NCBI GenBank assembly: GCA_014360985.1
Contig: JACIWK010000011.1
Coordinates: 1 to 64,000, forward strand
Source: Candidatus Bipolaricaulota bacterium
GTDB taxonomy: Bacteria > Bipolaricaulota > Bipolaricaulia > Bipolaricaulales > Bipolaricaulaceae
Length of the DNA stretch: 64,000 nucleotides
Reading direction: 5' to 3'
Shown here: positions 17,129 through 23,941 of the stretch, one piece after another
Layout of the letters: the number at the start of each line of letters is the position of its first letter
How positions within the stretch are numbered: position 1 is the stretch's first letter
Program-made: the position numbers and the translations under genes
The notes under the pieces: generated by a model
The model's database searches: none
Told to the model about the DNA's origin: nothing
The model's input: only the letters and a program-made list of their open reading frames with translations

Positions 17129-18271
17129 ATGGAGAACAGCGGGAACCTCCTCATTCGCAACGCGCGCCTCGTGACCCCCACCGGTGTGCGCGAGGGCGAC
17201 TGCCTGATCCAAGACGGCCGGATCGCCGCCCTGGGGGAGGTGAAGAGCCCCGGGCCCGCGCCGAAGCTCGACGCCGACGGGGGGTACCTCGCCCCGGGGT
17301 TCCTCGACCTCCACGTCCACGGGGGAGCGGGGGCCGACTTCTCCCACGGCGATCCCGCCGCTGCGCGGCAGATCGTCCAGCTGCACGCCGCGCACGGGAC
17401 GACCGGCCTCCTCGCGACGATCGTCCCCGGCCCCATCGCACGGATGCGACGGGCGATGGCCGCCGTCGTGGGGGTCCCGGGAATCCTGGGAATCCACCTC
17501 GAAGGGCCGTTCCTGAACGCTGAGAAGGCGGGCGCGCTCGATCCGGGGTCGTTCCTCCCGCCGGGCCGCGACGCGTTCCGCAGGCTCGTCACCGGGTTCG
17601 AGGACCAGATCAAGGTCGTCACGTTCGCCCCCGAGCTCCCCGGCGCGCTCGACCTCGTCCCCGAGATCCAGGGGATGGCCGCCGTCCCCGCGATCGGCCA
17701 CACCGCGGCCACGTACGACCAGGCAACGGCGGTGCTGGACCGCGGGGCACGGCACGTGACCCACCTCGGGAACGCGATGACCGGGCTCCAGCACCGGGAT
17801 CCGGGGTGCGTGGGCGCGGCGCTCCTCTCCGGGGCCTCGCTTGAGCTGATCCTCGACGGGATCCACATTCACCCGGCGTTCGTCCGGTTGGTGGTCGAGT
17901 TCCTCCGCGGGCGGGGGGAGCTCCACCGTCTCTGTCTCGTCACCGATGCCACTTCCGCCTCGGGGATGCCAGAGGGGAGCTATCGCTTGGGGGATCGGCA
18001 GGTCCGCCTAGAGCGCGGGGAGGTGCGCCTCGCCGACGGGACCCTCGCCGGCTCCGCCCTGACCCTGACTCAGGCCCTGCGGAACGCCATCCGATTCGCG
18101 AACCTCTCGCTCGAGGACGCCCTGACCCTGGTCACCACAAACCCGGCAGGGCTCCTAGGGCTAGACTGCCACCTCGGAACCCTCGCTGTAGGCGCCAGAG
18201 CGGACCTCGTCCTACTGGACTCCGACCTCTCCGTTCGGGCCACGCTCCGCAATGGCGAGATCGCCTTCTAG
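17129..18271 (+). CDS. nagA: N-acetylglucosamine-6-phosphate deacetylase
   Basis: 380 residues, the normal NagA length. It removes acetate from GlcNAc-6-phosphate in amino sugar use and cell-wall recycling. Motifs in order are GFLDLHVHGG (metal site), GIHLEGPFLN with the metal-binding Glu, AIGHTAATYDQA, THLGNAMTGLQHRDPG, LILDGIHIHP and LVTDATSASG with the catalytic Asp. No nagB, sugar kinase or transporter is adjacent, so it appears as a single gene. The gene downstream converges from the opposite strand, leaving a 124-bp gap (18272-18395) in which I see nothing specific. Confidence 0.93.
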   Translation: MENSGNLLIRNARLVTPTGVREGDCLIQDGRIAALGEVKSPGPAPKLDADGGYLAPGFLDLHVHGGAGADFSHGDPAAARQIVQLHAAHGTTGLLATIVPGPIARMRRAMAAVVGVPGILGIHLEGPFLNAEKAGALDPGSFLPPGRDAFRRLVTGFEDQIKVVTFAPELPGALDLVPEIQGMAAVPAIGHTAATYDQATAVLDRGARHVTHLGNAMTGLQHRDPGCVGAALLSGASLELILDGIHIHPAFVRLVVEFLRGRGELHRLCLVTDATSASGMPEGSYRLGDRQVRLERGEVRLADGTLAGSALTLTQALRNAIRFANLSLEDALTLVTTNPAGLLGLDCHLGTLAVGARADLVLLDSDLSVRATLRNGEIAF

Positions 18272-18395
18272 AGCGAATGACCCGCAAGCAGATTGGCACG
18301 TCGAGCGCAGTGGCTGGCGGATAACGGAACTACGCCGCTTCCCCGTCCGCCCCCTAACGCTGAAGGTTTGACCGCGTCCAGAAGCGGCCAACCGT

Positions 18396-19430
18396 TCAGG
18401 CCACACACCGAGGAGGTGACTGGATAGACAATACGGCATCTGACCCCGAGCTTGCTGTTTCCAGAACTTGGCCGGACTCAGCTGATCCTTCGATCAGGTG
18501 GCGGAGGGTCGGAAGAGCGGCCTCCATCGCCTCCTTTCCAACACGGACCGCATCGGCAGCGTGGAGGTAGCTTACCCCGGCCGAGGACAGATTGGGCTGA
18601 ATGAGAAGATCTGCTGGGCACAGGGTGAGCTTGAGACGCAGGATCTCCTGCTGGAAGATGGCTACTGCCTGGTTAAGGATGCTGTAGATCCCAGGGATGG
18701 AGCGTTCCGCACCCGATCGGTCTGCGAGAATCCCCTCGAGGAGGTTGGTCAAGTTAGATGGAACCGAGGTATGGGTCGGCATCTCTTTTGCCAGGCGTAC
18801 GGGAAGAGGCTGCCAGAGGCAACGCCGCTTCGTACCTGCAGGAGAGGGGGCGGGGACTACATCTACCGCGACCACGATCTGCGCCCCCAGGTCGCGACAC
18901 GCTCGCACCGGCAGGGGTTCTACAAGGCCTCCGTCCACGAGGACCTGTCCCTGCCACGGAACCGGATAGAAGATCCCCGGGATGGCGGCGGAAGCCCGTA
19001 GGGCATCCACCAAGAGGCCTTCACGCAGCACAACCTCCTTCCCGGTGTCGAGGTCGCATGCCACTGCTGCGAAGGGGAGGGGGAGATCTTCGATCCGGGT
19101 GTTCCCCAGGACGGAGCGGAGGTACTTGCGCAGCCCGCCGCCTGAACTCAGCCCGGCTCGAGGGAACGTGGGAAGGAAGCTCCGGACCACCTTGGGGAGG
19201 TCGGTGTTCAGCCACTCCTGCGAAATCCGCTCCGGAGACAGCCCAGCGGCGTAGGCCCCGCCCACCACGGCCCCGATGCTAGAGCCGCTCACGGCGGAGA
19301 TTTGGACTCCTTCGCGGGCCAGGACTTCGAGAACGCCAGCGTGGGCTGCCCCGCGCGCCCCGCCCGACGAGAGCGCAAGTCCTATCGTCGCTCTTTCAGC
19401 GGGAGTTCGATTCTGTCCCTTCGTGTTCAT
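18396..19430 (-). CDS. Patatin-like phospholipase
   Basis: 344 residues with the patatin catalytic dyad. The oxyanion motif SSGGARGAAH is near residue 20, the nucleophile Ser is in VSGSSIGAVV, and the Asp is in LVDGGLVEP. The length and the RssA/NTE-like core fit bacterial patatin-like lipid acyl hydrolases. No signal peptide is seen. It lies 63 bp downstream of the glycosyltransferase on the same strand and may be the last gene of the TetR-radical SAM-glycosyltransferase unit. Base composition is visibly less GC-rich than the neighbouring nagA. The substrate (membrane lipid or glycolipid) is unknown. Confidence 0.85.
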   Translation of the reverse strand: MNTKGQNRTPAERATIGLALSSGGARGAAHAGVLEVLAREGVQISAVSGSSIGAVVGGAYAAGLSPERISQEWLNTDLPKVVRSFLPTFPRAGLSSGGGLRKYLRSVLGNTRIEDLPLPFAAVACDLDTGKEVVLREGLLVDALRASAAIPGIFYPVPWQGQVLVDGGLVEPLPVRACRDLGAQIVVAVDVVPAPSPAGTKRRCLWQPLPVRLAKEMPTHTSVPSNLTNLLEGILADRSGAERSIPGIYSILNQAVAIFQQEILRLKLTLCPADLLIQPNLSSAGVSYLHAADAVRVGKEAMEAALPTLRHLIEGSAESGQVLETASSGSDAVLSIQSPPRCVA

Positions 19431-19493
19431 CTTCTTGCCTTCTCAACCGCTCGCTGGCGGTGACTGGCTCTGGGAGCACGCTGCCCCCTGTTC

Positions 19494-20345
19494 CTAGCCC
19501 TTCTTGGTTCCATGGGATCGGTGCGAGACAGACCAATACCGATCAGCGGGGATTCGGTCAGATCCCGTGGCCACGTCGAGCCAGTACCGAAACGCCTCAC
19601 CAGCTGCACGAGCGCGCCCGGCATGGACGAAGCGACGATTGGAGGTGTAGCAAGGCATTGTGGGGACGAACCGCACCCGGCCCTCCCTCTCCAGGGCCCG
19701 GGCCAGACGGAAATCGGGCGAAGCCCAGCCTTCGTAGGCGGGGTATCCACCAACGGAAAAGTAGGCTTCACGTCGCATCCCGAAGTTCGCGGCCCCTGCG
19801 AGATGGACCCTCCCCAAACGGGACAGCCCAACGATGACGCAGTACGCCGTCACCTCGAGCGGGCGCAAGACGTGAGGGCTCTCTCGAAACCCCATCGGTC
19901 CGTAGGCAGCCACCGTCCCCGGCTCCAGGAGGACCTGCACCATCCGTTCCAGCCAGCGGCGAGGGTAGATCGTGTCCGAGTCGCAGGAGACGATGAGGTC
20001 ACCCCGGGCCTCGCTGAACCGACGGTGCATGGCCCACAGCGCACCCCGTTGCGGCTCCACGAGCATCCGATCAGCGAACCGGGCCGCAATCCAGGGACTT
20101 CGGTCCGTGCTCCCGTTGTCTACTATCAAGAGCTCGAAGTCCCGGAACGTCTGCCGCCGTAGCGAGCAGAGCGTGCTCTCCAGGAGTTCTTCCTCGTCCA
20201 GCACCGGGACGACCACGCTGATCACGGGGGCACCCGCTGCTCGTGCCCCTTGTTCAGCATGGCTCAGCGCGCTCGGGAAGTTCCTTTCCCGGGGTCCCCC
20301 CGCACCTGGCGGCAGCTGTCCATTCCTATCCAGATACCGGTTCAC
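19494..20345 (-). CDS. Family 2 glycosyltransferase
   Basis: 283 residues. The GT-A core is clear: ISVVVPVLDEEELL, ELLIVDNGSTDRS, and SCDSDTIYP in the DXD position, followed by GAANFGMRREAY. It would transfer a sugar from a nucleotide donor to an unknown acceptor. There is no long C-terminal membrane domain, so it is probably cytosolic or loosely attached. The start is a GTG overlapping the radical SAM stop by 4 bp (GTGA), which makes translational coupling likely. Acting with a radical SAM enzyme and a patatin suggests work on a lipid or surface glycan, but nothing in the sequence fixes the acceptor. Confidence 0.85.
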   Translation of the reverse strand: MNRYLDRNGQLPPGAGGPRERNFPSALSHAEQGARAAGAPVISVVVPVLDEEELLESTLCSLRRQTFRDFELLIVDNGSTDRSPWIAARFADRMLVEPQRGALWAMHRRFSEARGDLIVSCDSDTIYPRRWLERMVQVLLEPGTVAAYGPMGFRESPHVLRPLEVTAYCVIVGLSRLGRVHLAGAANFGMRREAYFSVGGYPAYEGWASPDFRLARALEREGRVRFVPTMPCYTSNRRFVHAGRARAAGEAFRYWLDVATGSDRIPADRYWSVSHRSHGTKKG

Positions 20346-21853
20346 CCCAGTGCACCTTGAGCCACAGCCTCTCGTCCAACTGTCGCTTCCCCTTTCTCAT
20401 CTAGCTGCCGATACTCGCGAAGCCATATCGGGTCCAGCACTTCCGCGCAGGCAGCCCCATAGGCGAGCAGCCCCCAAACGTAGGTTGGGTTCTTCAAGGC
20501 ATCTTGGGCTTCTTGGTTGATGGGTTTCGGTCGGTGACGATCGAGCAATGGGAGCAGGAAGTCGAAGTGGTCCCTGTGGGGACAGGGCCGGATGAGGTTC
20601 TGGGTCGCTTGGGGCTTGGTCCTGTAGCCATAGCTCAACTGCCATTGGCGGATGTCTGCGAAGAAGGGGACCCTCATGAGGTCGTTGATCGTACCGCCTG
20701 CGGCGTAGATCTCGTGAATGTTCGCCCCAGCGTACGGGATGAACACACAGGGGGTTACGTCGCCGTTCCAGTTGATGTAGAAGTAGCCGCCCGCGCGCCC
20801 GGCCGCAACGCAGCCGTGGCAGGCCGTTCCGCTGTTCCAGAAGTCCATGAGGAAGATCCTCTTCGTTCGAATCACCTCCCACATCCGGCGCTGAAGTCGC
20901 AGTCGCTGCTCTGGGGTGACCATGAGGGACAGATCATAGCCCCGGCCAATCGGCATGTACTGGAATATCCAGCCATAGAGGGCTCCTTGTCCCTCGAAGT
21001 AGAACCCAACCACATCGTCGGAAAGGAGTTCCTCGCAATTCTCGCGGGTAGCGGTCATGGATATTCCGAACGGGACGCCCTCCGCGCGAAGGTGGCGGAA
21101 AGCTTCCAGAACCTTGGTGAACGTGCCGTCCCCTCGCCGCCTTTCCGTTGTCGGCGCGGTTCCTTCCACCGAGATCGCCGGGGTCACGTTCCCCGCTTCG
21201 GCCAGTCGCTTCGCAAGGGGTCTGTCGATGACAGTGCCGTTGGTGTAGACGAGAAAGTAGAGCTTGGGGTGCCGTTCCGCCAGGTTCAAGAGGTCGTTAC
21301 CCTCGCTCTGGTACAGAAAAGGTTCTCCACCCGAGATGACGGCGAACCGCGCGCCCCAGAGATCCTCCATCTCCTGCACGACACGGTCGAGGACAGCGAA
21401 GCTCAGCGTGCGCGCGTCATTCTCCGTCCCCGCGTAGCAGCCAGTACAGCTCAGGTTGCAGCTTCGGGTAGGGCTGATGGTGAGGAAACCGGGGGGAGAC
21501 TGCCCATATGCCCCTCGGAACGCTTCCCGGGCCGGGTGCGCCCCCAACGCGTGGGCTGCAAACTCCACGAATCGCTGCCAAGCCTGGGGAGAGATCGTGC
21601 GGTTCGACAAGCCCTGGTGGAAGGAGTAGAGGAGGGAGCGCAGGGTGAGCCACTCATCCCGAGCCACTCCGGGCAGATTGTCGCTACGGCGGAGGGATTC
21701 CCACATGGCGCGGTCGGCCAGTCGCACCACGCTCCCGCGAACCGGGAGAGCGGAGAGAGCGCGGAAGAGGGTTTTGATCGCGCGAGGGTTTGCTGCGACA
21801 GATGCGGCCTGCCTGATCACGGACTGCTGTACAGCAGACACTTTCACTGCCAT
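20342..21853 (-). CDS. Radical SAM/SPASM-like enzyme of unknown substrate
   Basis: 503 residues with AGGAGG 5 nt before the ATG. The first ~125 residues are a helical extension with no motif I recognise. The cluster-binding CNLSCTGCYAG is near residue 133, followed by ISGGEPF and VYTNGTVID typical of SAM radical enzymes. A C-terminal cysteine set (CHGC and, ~20 residues later, TPCVFIPYAG; then RPCPHRDHF) looks like a SPASM/twitch auxiliary cluster region. SPASM enzymes often modify peptides, but others act on lipids or sugars. No precursor peptide is visible nearby. It is the second gene of the TetR-led operon and is coupled to the glycosyltransferase. Confidence 0.82.
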   Translation of the reverse strand: MAVKVSAVQQSVIRQAASVAANPRAIKTLFRALSALPVRGSVVRLADRAMWESLRRSDNLPGVARDEWLTLRSLLYSFHQGLSNRTISPQAWQRFVEFAAHALGAHPAREAFRGAYGQSPPGFLTISPTRSCNLSCTGCYAGTENDARTLSFAVLDRVVQEMEDLWGARFAVISGGEPFLYQSEGNDLLNLAERHPKLYFLVYTNGTVIDRPLAKRLAEAGNVTPAISVEGTAPTTERRRGDGTFTKVLEAFRHLRAEGVPFGISMTATRENCEELLSDDVVGFYFEGQGALYGWIFQYMPIGRGYDLSLMVTPEQRLRLQRRMWEVIRTKRIFLMDFWNSGTACHGCVAAGRAGGYFYINWNGDVTPCVFIPYAGANIHEIYAAGGTINDLMRVPFFADIRQWQLSYGYRTKPQATQNLIRPCPHRDHFDFLLPLLDRHRPKPINQEAQDALKNPTYVWGLLAYGAACAEVLDPIWLREYRQLDEKGEATVGREAVAQGALG

Positions 21854-21863
21854 CCCAACCTCC

Positions 21864-22481
21864 TCATGATGATGGCTGACACAGCCCGGTCCATAGGAAC
21901 GTGGACAGTTCTTCAGCTGCCTTATCCACGGGACACAGGGCTCCCTTCCCGGCAGCGAGGACGCGCAAGCTCACTGCCTCCATCGCACCCAACATGGCGT
22001 GAGCAACTAGCACAGGATCACGCGATTGGATCTGCCCTACTGCGATGCCATCCCGGATGATCTGCGCTAAGCACTCGGCGATCTCGTCGTGGATCTTCTG
22101 GAGGTTGACGCGGAGGCCGGGGGTTGGATCGAGCCACTCGCGTAGCAGAAGGCGCGCGAGATGCTTCCTTTCTCGGATCAGGGCGAAGTGATCCTCGGCG
22201 ATGGCGCGGATCTGAGCTTCCAGGGACGCGCCATGCCGCCGCAGATCCTCGAGGAATCCGCGTCTTCGTGCCATCTCCTCGCCGAGGATGCGTTCCAGGA
22301 TGGCCTCTTTGCTCCGGAAGTAGTGGTATACGGTGCCGATGGATACCCGGGCGGCCCGAGCCACGTCCCGAATTCCAGCACCATAGAAGCCGCGTTGCGC
22401 GAAGACGCGGGTTGCCGTTCTCAGTAGTCTCGTTTCCAAGGCACTTGGCTCTTTGTGTATCGAACGAGCGTTCGTTCGCAT
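21864..22481 (-). CDS. TetR family transcriptional regulator
   Basis: About 205 residues. The N-terminal helix-turn-helix is classic TetR: LLRTATRVFAQRGFYGAGIRDVA, then SIGTVYHYFRSKEAIL. The C-terminal ligand domain is diverse and gives no clue to the inducer. I place the start at the ATG at 22481. An upstream in-frame ATG (22493) lies inside the -10 hexamer and cannot be used. With the -10 at 22490-22495 the mRNA would begin at or beside this ATG. An alternative TTG 42 bases further in is possible. An 18-bp palindrome covers codons 2-7, so the protein probably represses its own operon, which includes the radical SAM and glycosyltransferase genes. Confidence 0.88.
   Translation of the reverse strand: MRTNARSIHKEPSALETRLLRTATRVFAQRGFYGAGIRDVARAARVSIGTVYHYFRSKEAILERILGEEMARRRGFLEDLRRHGASLEAQIRAIAEDHFALIRERKHLARLLLREWLDPTPGLRVNLQKIHDEIAECLAQIIRDGIAVGQIQSRDPVLVAHAMLGAMEAVSLRVLAAGKGALCPVDKAAEELSTFLWTGLCQPSS
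22461..22478. promoter_or_regulatory. 18-bp palindromic operator for the TetR regulator
   Basis: CGAACGAGCGTTCGTTCG is a near-perfect inverted repeat (16 of 18 positions symmetric). It lies just downstream of the predicted transcription start and inside the first codons of the TetR gene. Size and symmetry fit TetR-family operators. Autorepression is inferred. Confidence 0.6.
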
Positions 22482-22489
22482 CGCCCCAA

Positions 22490-22518
22490 ACAATAGCCCA
22501 TCTGGGGTCTCGTGTCAA
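22490..22518 (-). promoter_or_regulatory. Sigma70-type promoter of the TetR operon
   Basis: On the minus strand, TTGACA (22518-22513) is followed by a 17-bp spacer and TATTGT (22495-22490). The predicted start is about 22483, two bases before the TetR ATG. This is the best consensus promoter in the window. Confidence 0.75.
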
Positions 22519-22906
22519 GACCGCGTGTTGCCTCAGTGAAGAGCTACCGCGCGGCGGAGGGCACGGCTATGTTCTTGGTGTGCGACGCAGTACGCGGAAG
22601 CCAAGGTGCTGCGGCTGTCGGTGAAGTACGCATCAACCTGAAGAGTGAGGGCTTCGAGCTTCGGGGTCAGACCTTCATTCTTAGGGTCCCGGACCGGCAC
22701 AGCGGAGCACGGGTCCGCTCGGTCGGGCGCATGGAGCGGCGGGAGTCTACCCTCGGTTGCTTACGTAGAAGGGGGGCGATCCAAGGGAGGATGGAGAACG
22801 GCAGGGATGCGGTTCATGCCAAGCCGTCGCAGGCAAGCTGCGACGCTACTTGCGACCCGGACAACACTACATGCCGTCCGCGCCCAACAGCCAGTCTTGG
22901 TCTGAG
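22519..22906. other. Gene-free stretch upstream of vapB
   Basis: I see no credible gene in these ~390 bases. A plus-strand frame open from 22512 to 22925 has no recognisable domain and low-complexity composition. A hairpin repeat lies at 22825-22845. GGGGTCAGACCTT near 22662 resembles ends seen around REP-associated transposases, but no transposase is present. Confidence 0.5.
22825..22845. repeat. Dispersed hairpin repeat, copy 1 (CAG/CTG inner stem)
   Basis: CGTCGCAG and CTGCGACG form a perfect 8-bp stem around the loop GCAAG, flanked by GC on the left and CTAC on the right. The same architecture recurs at 23889, 26727, 26754 and 45555. Confidence 0.75.
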
Positions 22907-22935
22907 TTGCCTTGCGTGGCAGTAAGGAGTAGAAT
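22907..22935 (+). promoter_or_regulatory. Promoter of the vapBC pair
   Basis: TTGCCT (22907-22912), a 17-bp spacer and TAGAAT (22930-22935). The start would fall near 22942, before GAGGTG (22945-22950) and the vapB ATG at 22957. Confidence 0.65.
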
Positions 22936-22941
22936 CCTTAC
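22922..22941. promoter_or_regulatory. Inverted repeat over the vapBC -10, probable autoregulatory operator
   Basis: GTAAGGA and TCCTTAC are perfect 7-bp arms separated by GTAGAA; they cover the -10 hexamer. VapB antitoxins of the AbrB fold usually bind such palindromes with VapC to repress their own operon. Confidence 0.6.
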
Positions 22942-22956
22942 CGTGAGGTGGGCCAG

Positions 22957-23187
22957 ATGACCAAGGCCAAGCTGACGAGCAAGGGACAGATCACCCTCCC
23001 CAAGCAGGTCCGGGTGCGACTGGGACTTGCGACGGGAGACGAGGTGGAGTTCGTCGAGGACGGTGGCGAGTTCCGACTGCGTCGCCACGTGCGCGAATCC
23101 GCGTTCGCCCCGTACCGCGGCCGCCTCTCCCACCTGCGGGGGGAATCTCCGGATGCGATCGTCGAGGAGCTACGGGGTCGTCCTTGA
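22957..23187 (+). CDS. AbrB-fold antitoxin (VapB type)
   Basis: 76 residues. The N-terminus MTKAKLTSKGQITLPKQVR is the swapped-hairpin AbrB/MazE DNA-binding domain, followed by LGLATGDEVEFVEDGG. The C-terminal tail (residues 50-76) is charged and would wrap the toxin. I chose the ATG at 22957, 6 nt after GAGGTG, over a GTG nine bases earlier. The stop overlaps the TTG start of the PIN-domain gene (TTGA). It should neutralise VapC and repress the promoter through the palindrome at 22922-22941. Confidence 0.88.
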   Translation: MTKAKLTSKGQITLPKQVRVRLGLATGDEVEFVEDGGEFRLRRHVRESAFAPYRGRLSHLRGESPDAIVEELRGRP

Positions 23188-23660
23188 TCACCGCCCTCGA
23201 CACGAACGTCCTCCTCGACCTCCTCATCCCGGATTCCCGGCACGCCGATGCATCGCAGCGGGCGCTCGATGCGGTCCTGGCCGAGGGTGCGCTCGTGATC
23301 GGCGAGGTCGTCTACGCCGAGCTCGCATCCCAGTTCCCGACCGCAGACGAACTCAACCGGTTTCTGGACGAGACGCACATCCGTCTCGATCCATCCCCGC
23401 CGGAGGCCCTGTGGCAAGCCGCGCAGGCGTGGCACCGGTACCTTGCACGGCAGGGGAGGGCCTTCCGTTGCCCGAAGTGCGGCAGGCAGGTGACGGTTGC
23501 GTGCAGTGGCTGTGGGGAGAGGATCAGCGGCCGCCAGCACATCCTGAGCGACTTCCTCGTCGGCGGCCATGCCCTGACCCAGGCCGACCGACTGCTCACG
23601 CGGGACCGGGGATTCTACGGGAGCTGTTTCCCGAAGCTCGTGATCGTGGCCCCAGGGTGA
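23184..23660 (+). CDS. PIN-domain toxin (VapC type) with an inserted zinc ribbon
   Basis: 158 residues with a probable TTG start in a 4-bp overlap with vapB. PIN acidic residues are D6 in LDTNVLLD, E46 in YAEL, D123 in HILSDFLVG and D141 in LLTRDRGF, so the ribonuclease site looks intact. Between residues 96 and 110 there are two CxxC knuckles (C96-PK-C99 and C107-SG-C110) that can bind zinc. Standard VapC toxins of this length have no ribbon here; it sits just before the third active-site acid and may tune RNA recognition. VapC enzymes usually cleave tRNA or rRNA loops. The target is unknown. Confidence 0.85.
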   Translation: MITALDTNVLLDLLIPDSRHADASQRALDAVLAEGALVIGEVVYAELASQFPTADELNRFLDETHIRLDPSPPEALWQAAQAWHRYLARQGRAFRCPKCGRQVTVACSGCGERISGRQHILSDFLVGGHALTQADRLLTRDRGFYGSCFPKLVIVAPG

Positions 23661-23663
23661 AAG

Positions 23664-23710
23664 GCCGTGGACCGCTGTCCGTAACTCGCGGTCCGTTACC
23701 CGTGAGCTAC
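23664..23710. repeat. Degenerate short-unit repeat (second site)
   Basis: GCCGTGGACCGCTGTCCGT and CGCGGTCCGTTACCCGTGAG are imperfect copies of the unit seen before nagA and at 57950-58015. The site lies just after vapC. The rest of the gap to polA (23711-23941) holds further repeats and no gene. Confidence 0.4.
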
Positions 23711-23734
23711 TGAGGGAACGGCACGGTCCCCCTC

Positions 23735-23826
23735 ACCCTCCCCTCCCCGGCGTTGGGGACAGGGGACACTGGAGAAGCTACGTCCCCCTCGCCCTGCCCT
23801 CTTCCGCGGCGGGGAGAGGGGTTGCA
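23735..23826. repeat. CCTCTCCCC/GGGGAGAGG-type interspersed repeat
   Basis: Contains CCCCCTCACCCTCCCC and CCTCTTCC paired with GGGGAGAGG around GCGGC. The translated frames read LPRRGEG-like, a pattern known from interspersed repeats in many GC-rich genomes. A second copy is at 48469-48491. Confidence 0.45.
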
Positions 23827-23888
23827 GGAAAGAGGCCAACCGCACTGCCACCGTCGCGCGCGCCTCAAGCCACTTGGGATCGAACGGC

Positions 23889-23909
23889 CGTCGGGCATGA
23901 AGCCCGACG
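23889..23909. repeat. Dispersed hairpin repeat, copy 2 (GGC/GCC inner stem)
   Basis: CGTCGGGC and GCCCGACG form an 8-bp stem around ATGAA, flanked by GGC and CTACGACC. The outer CGTCG/CGACG matches the other copies while the inner three pairs differ in a compensated way. Confidence 0.75.
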
Positions 23910-23941
23910 CTACGACCTTCCCCCTCGAGCGGAGGCCGCGG

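Noticed and set aside
22655-22690. GGGGTCAGACCTT segment as end of a REP-associated transposon
   Set aside because: No transposase and no matching second end could be found in the window; mentioned only as a resemblance.
22512-22925. 137-codon plus-strand frame between tetR and vapB
   Set aside because: No domain, no Shine-Dalgarno sequence, composition of non-coding repeat DNA, and it overlaps the vapBC promoter and a hairpin repeat.
23707-23898. Minus-strand 63-codon frame with a GRGQGEG pattern
   Set aside because: It is the translated form of an interspersed GC-rich repeat, not a gene.
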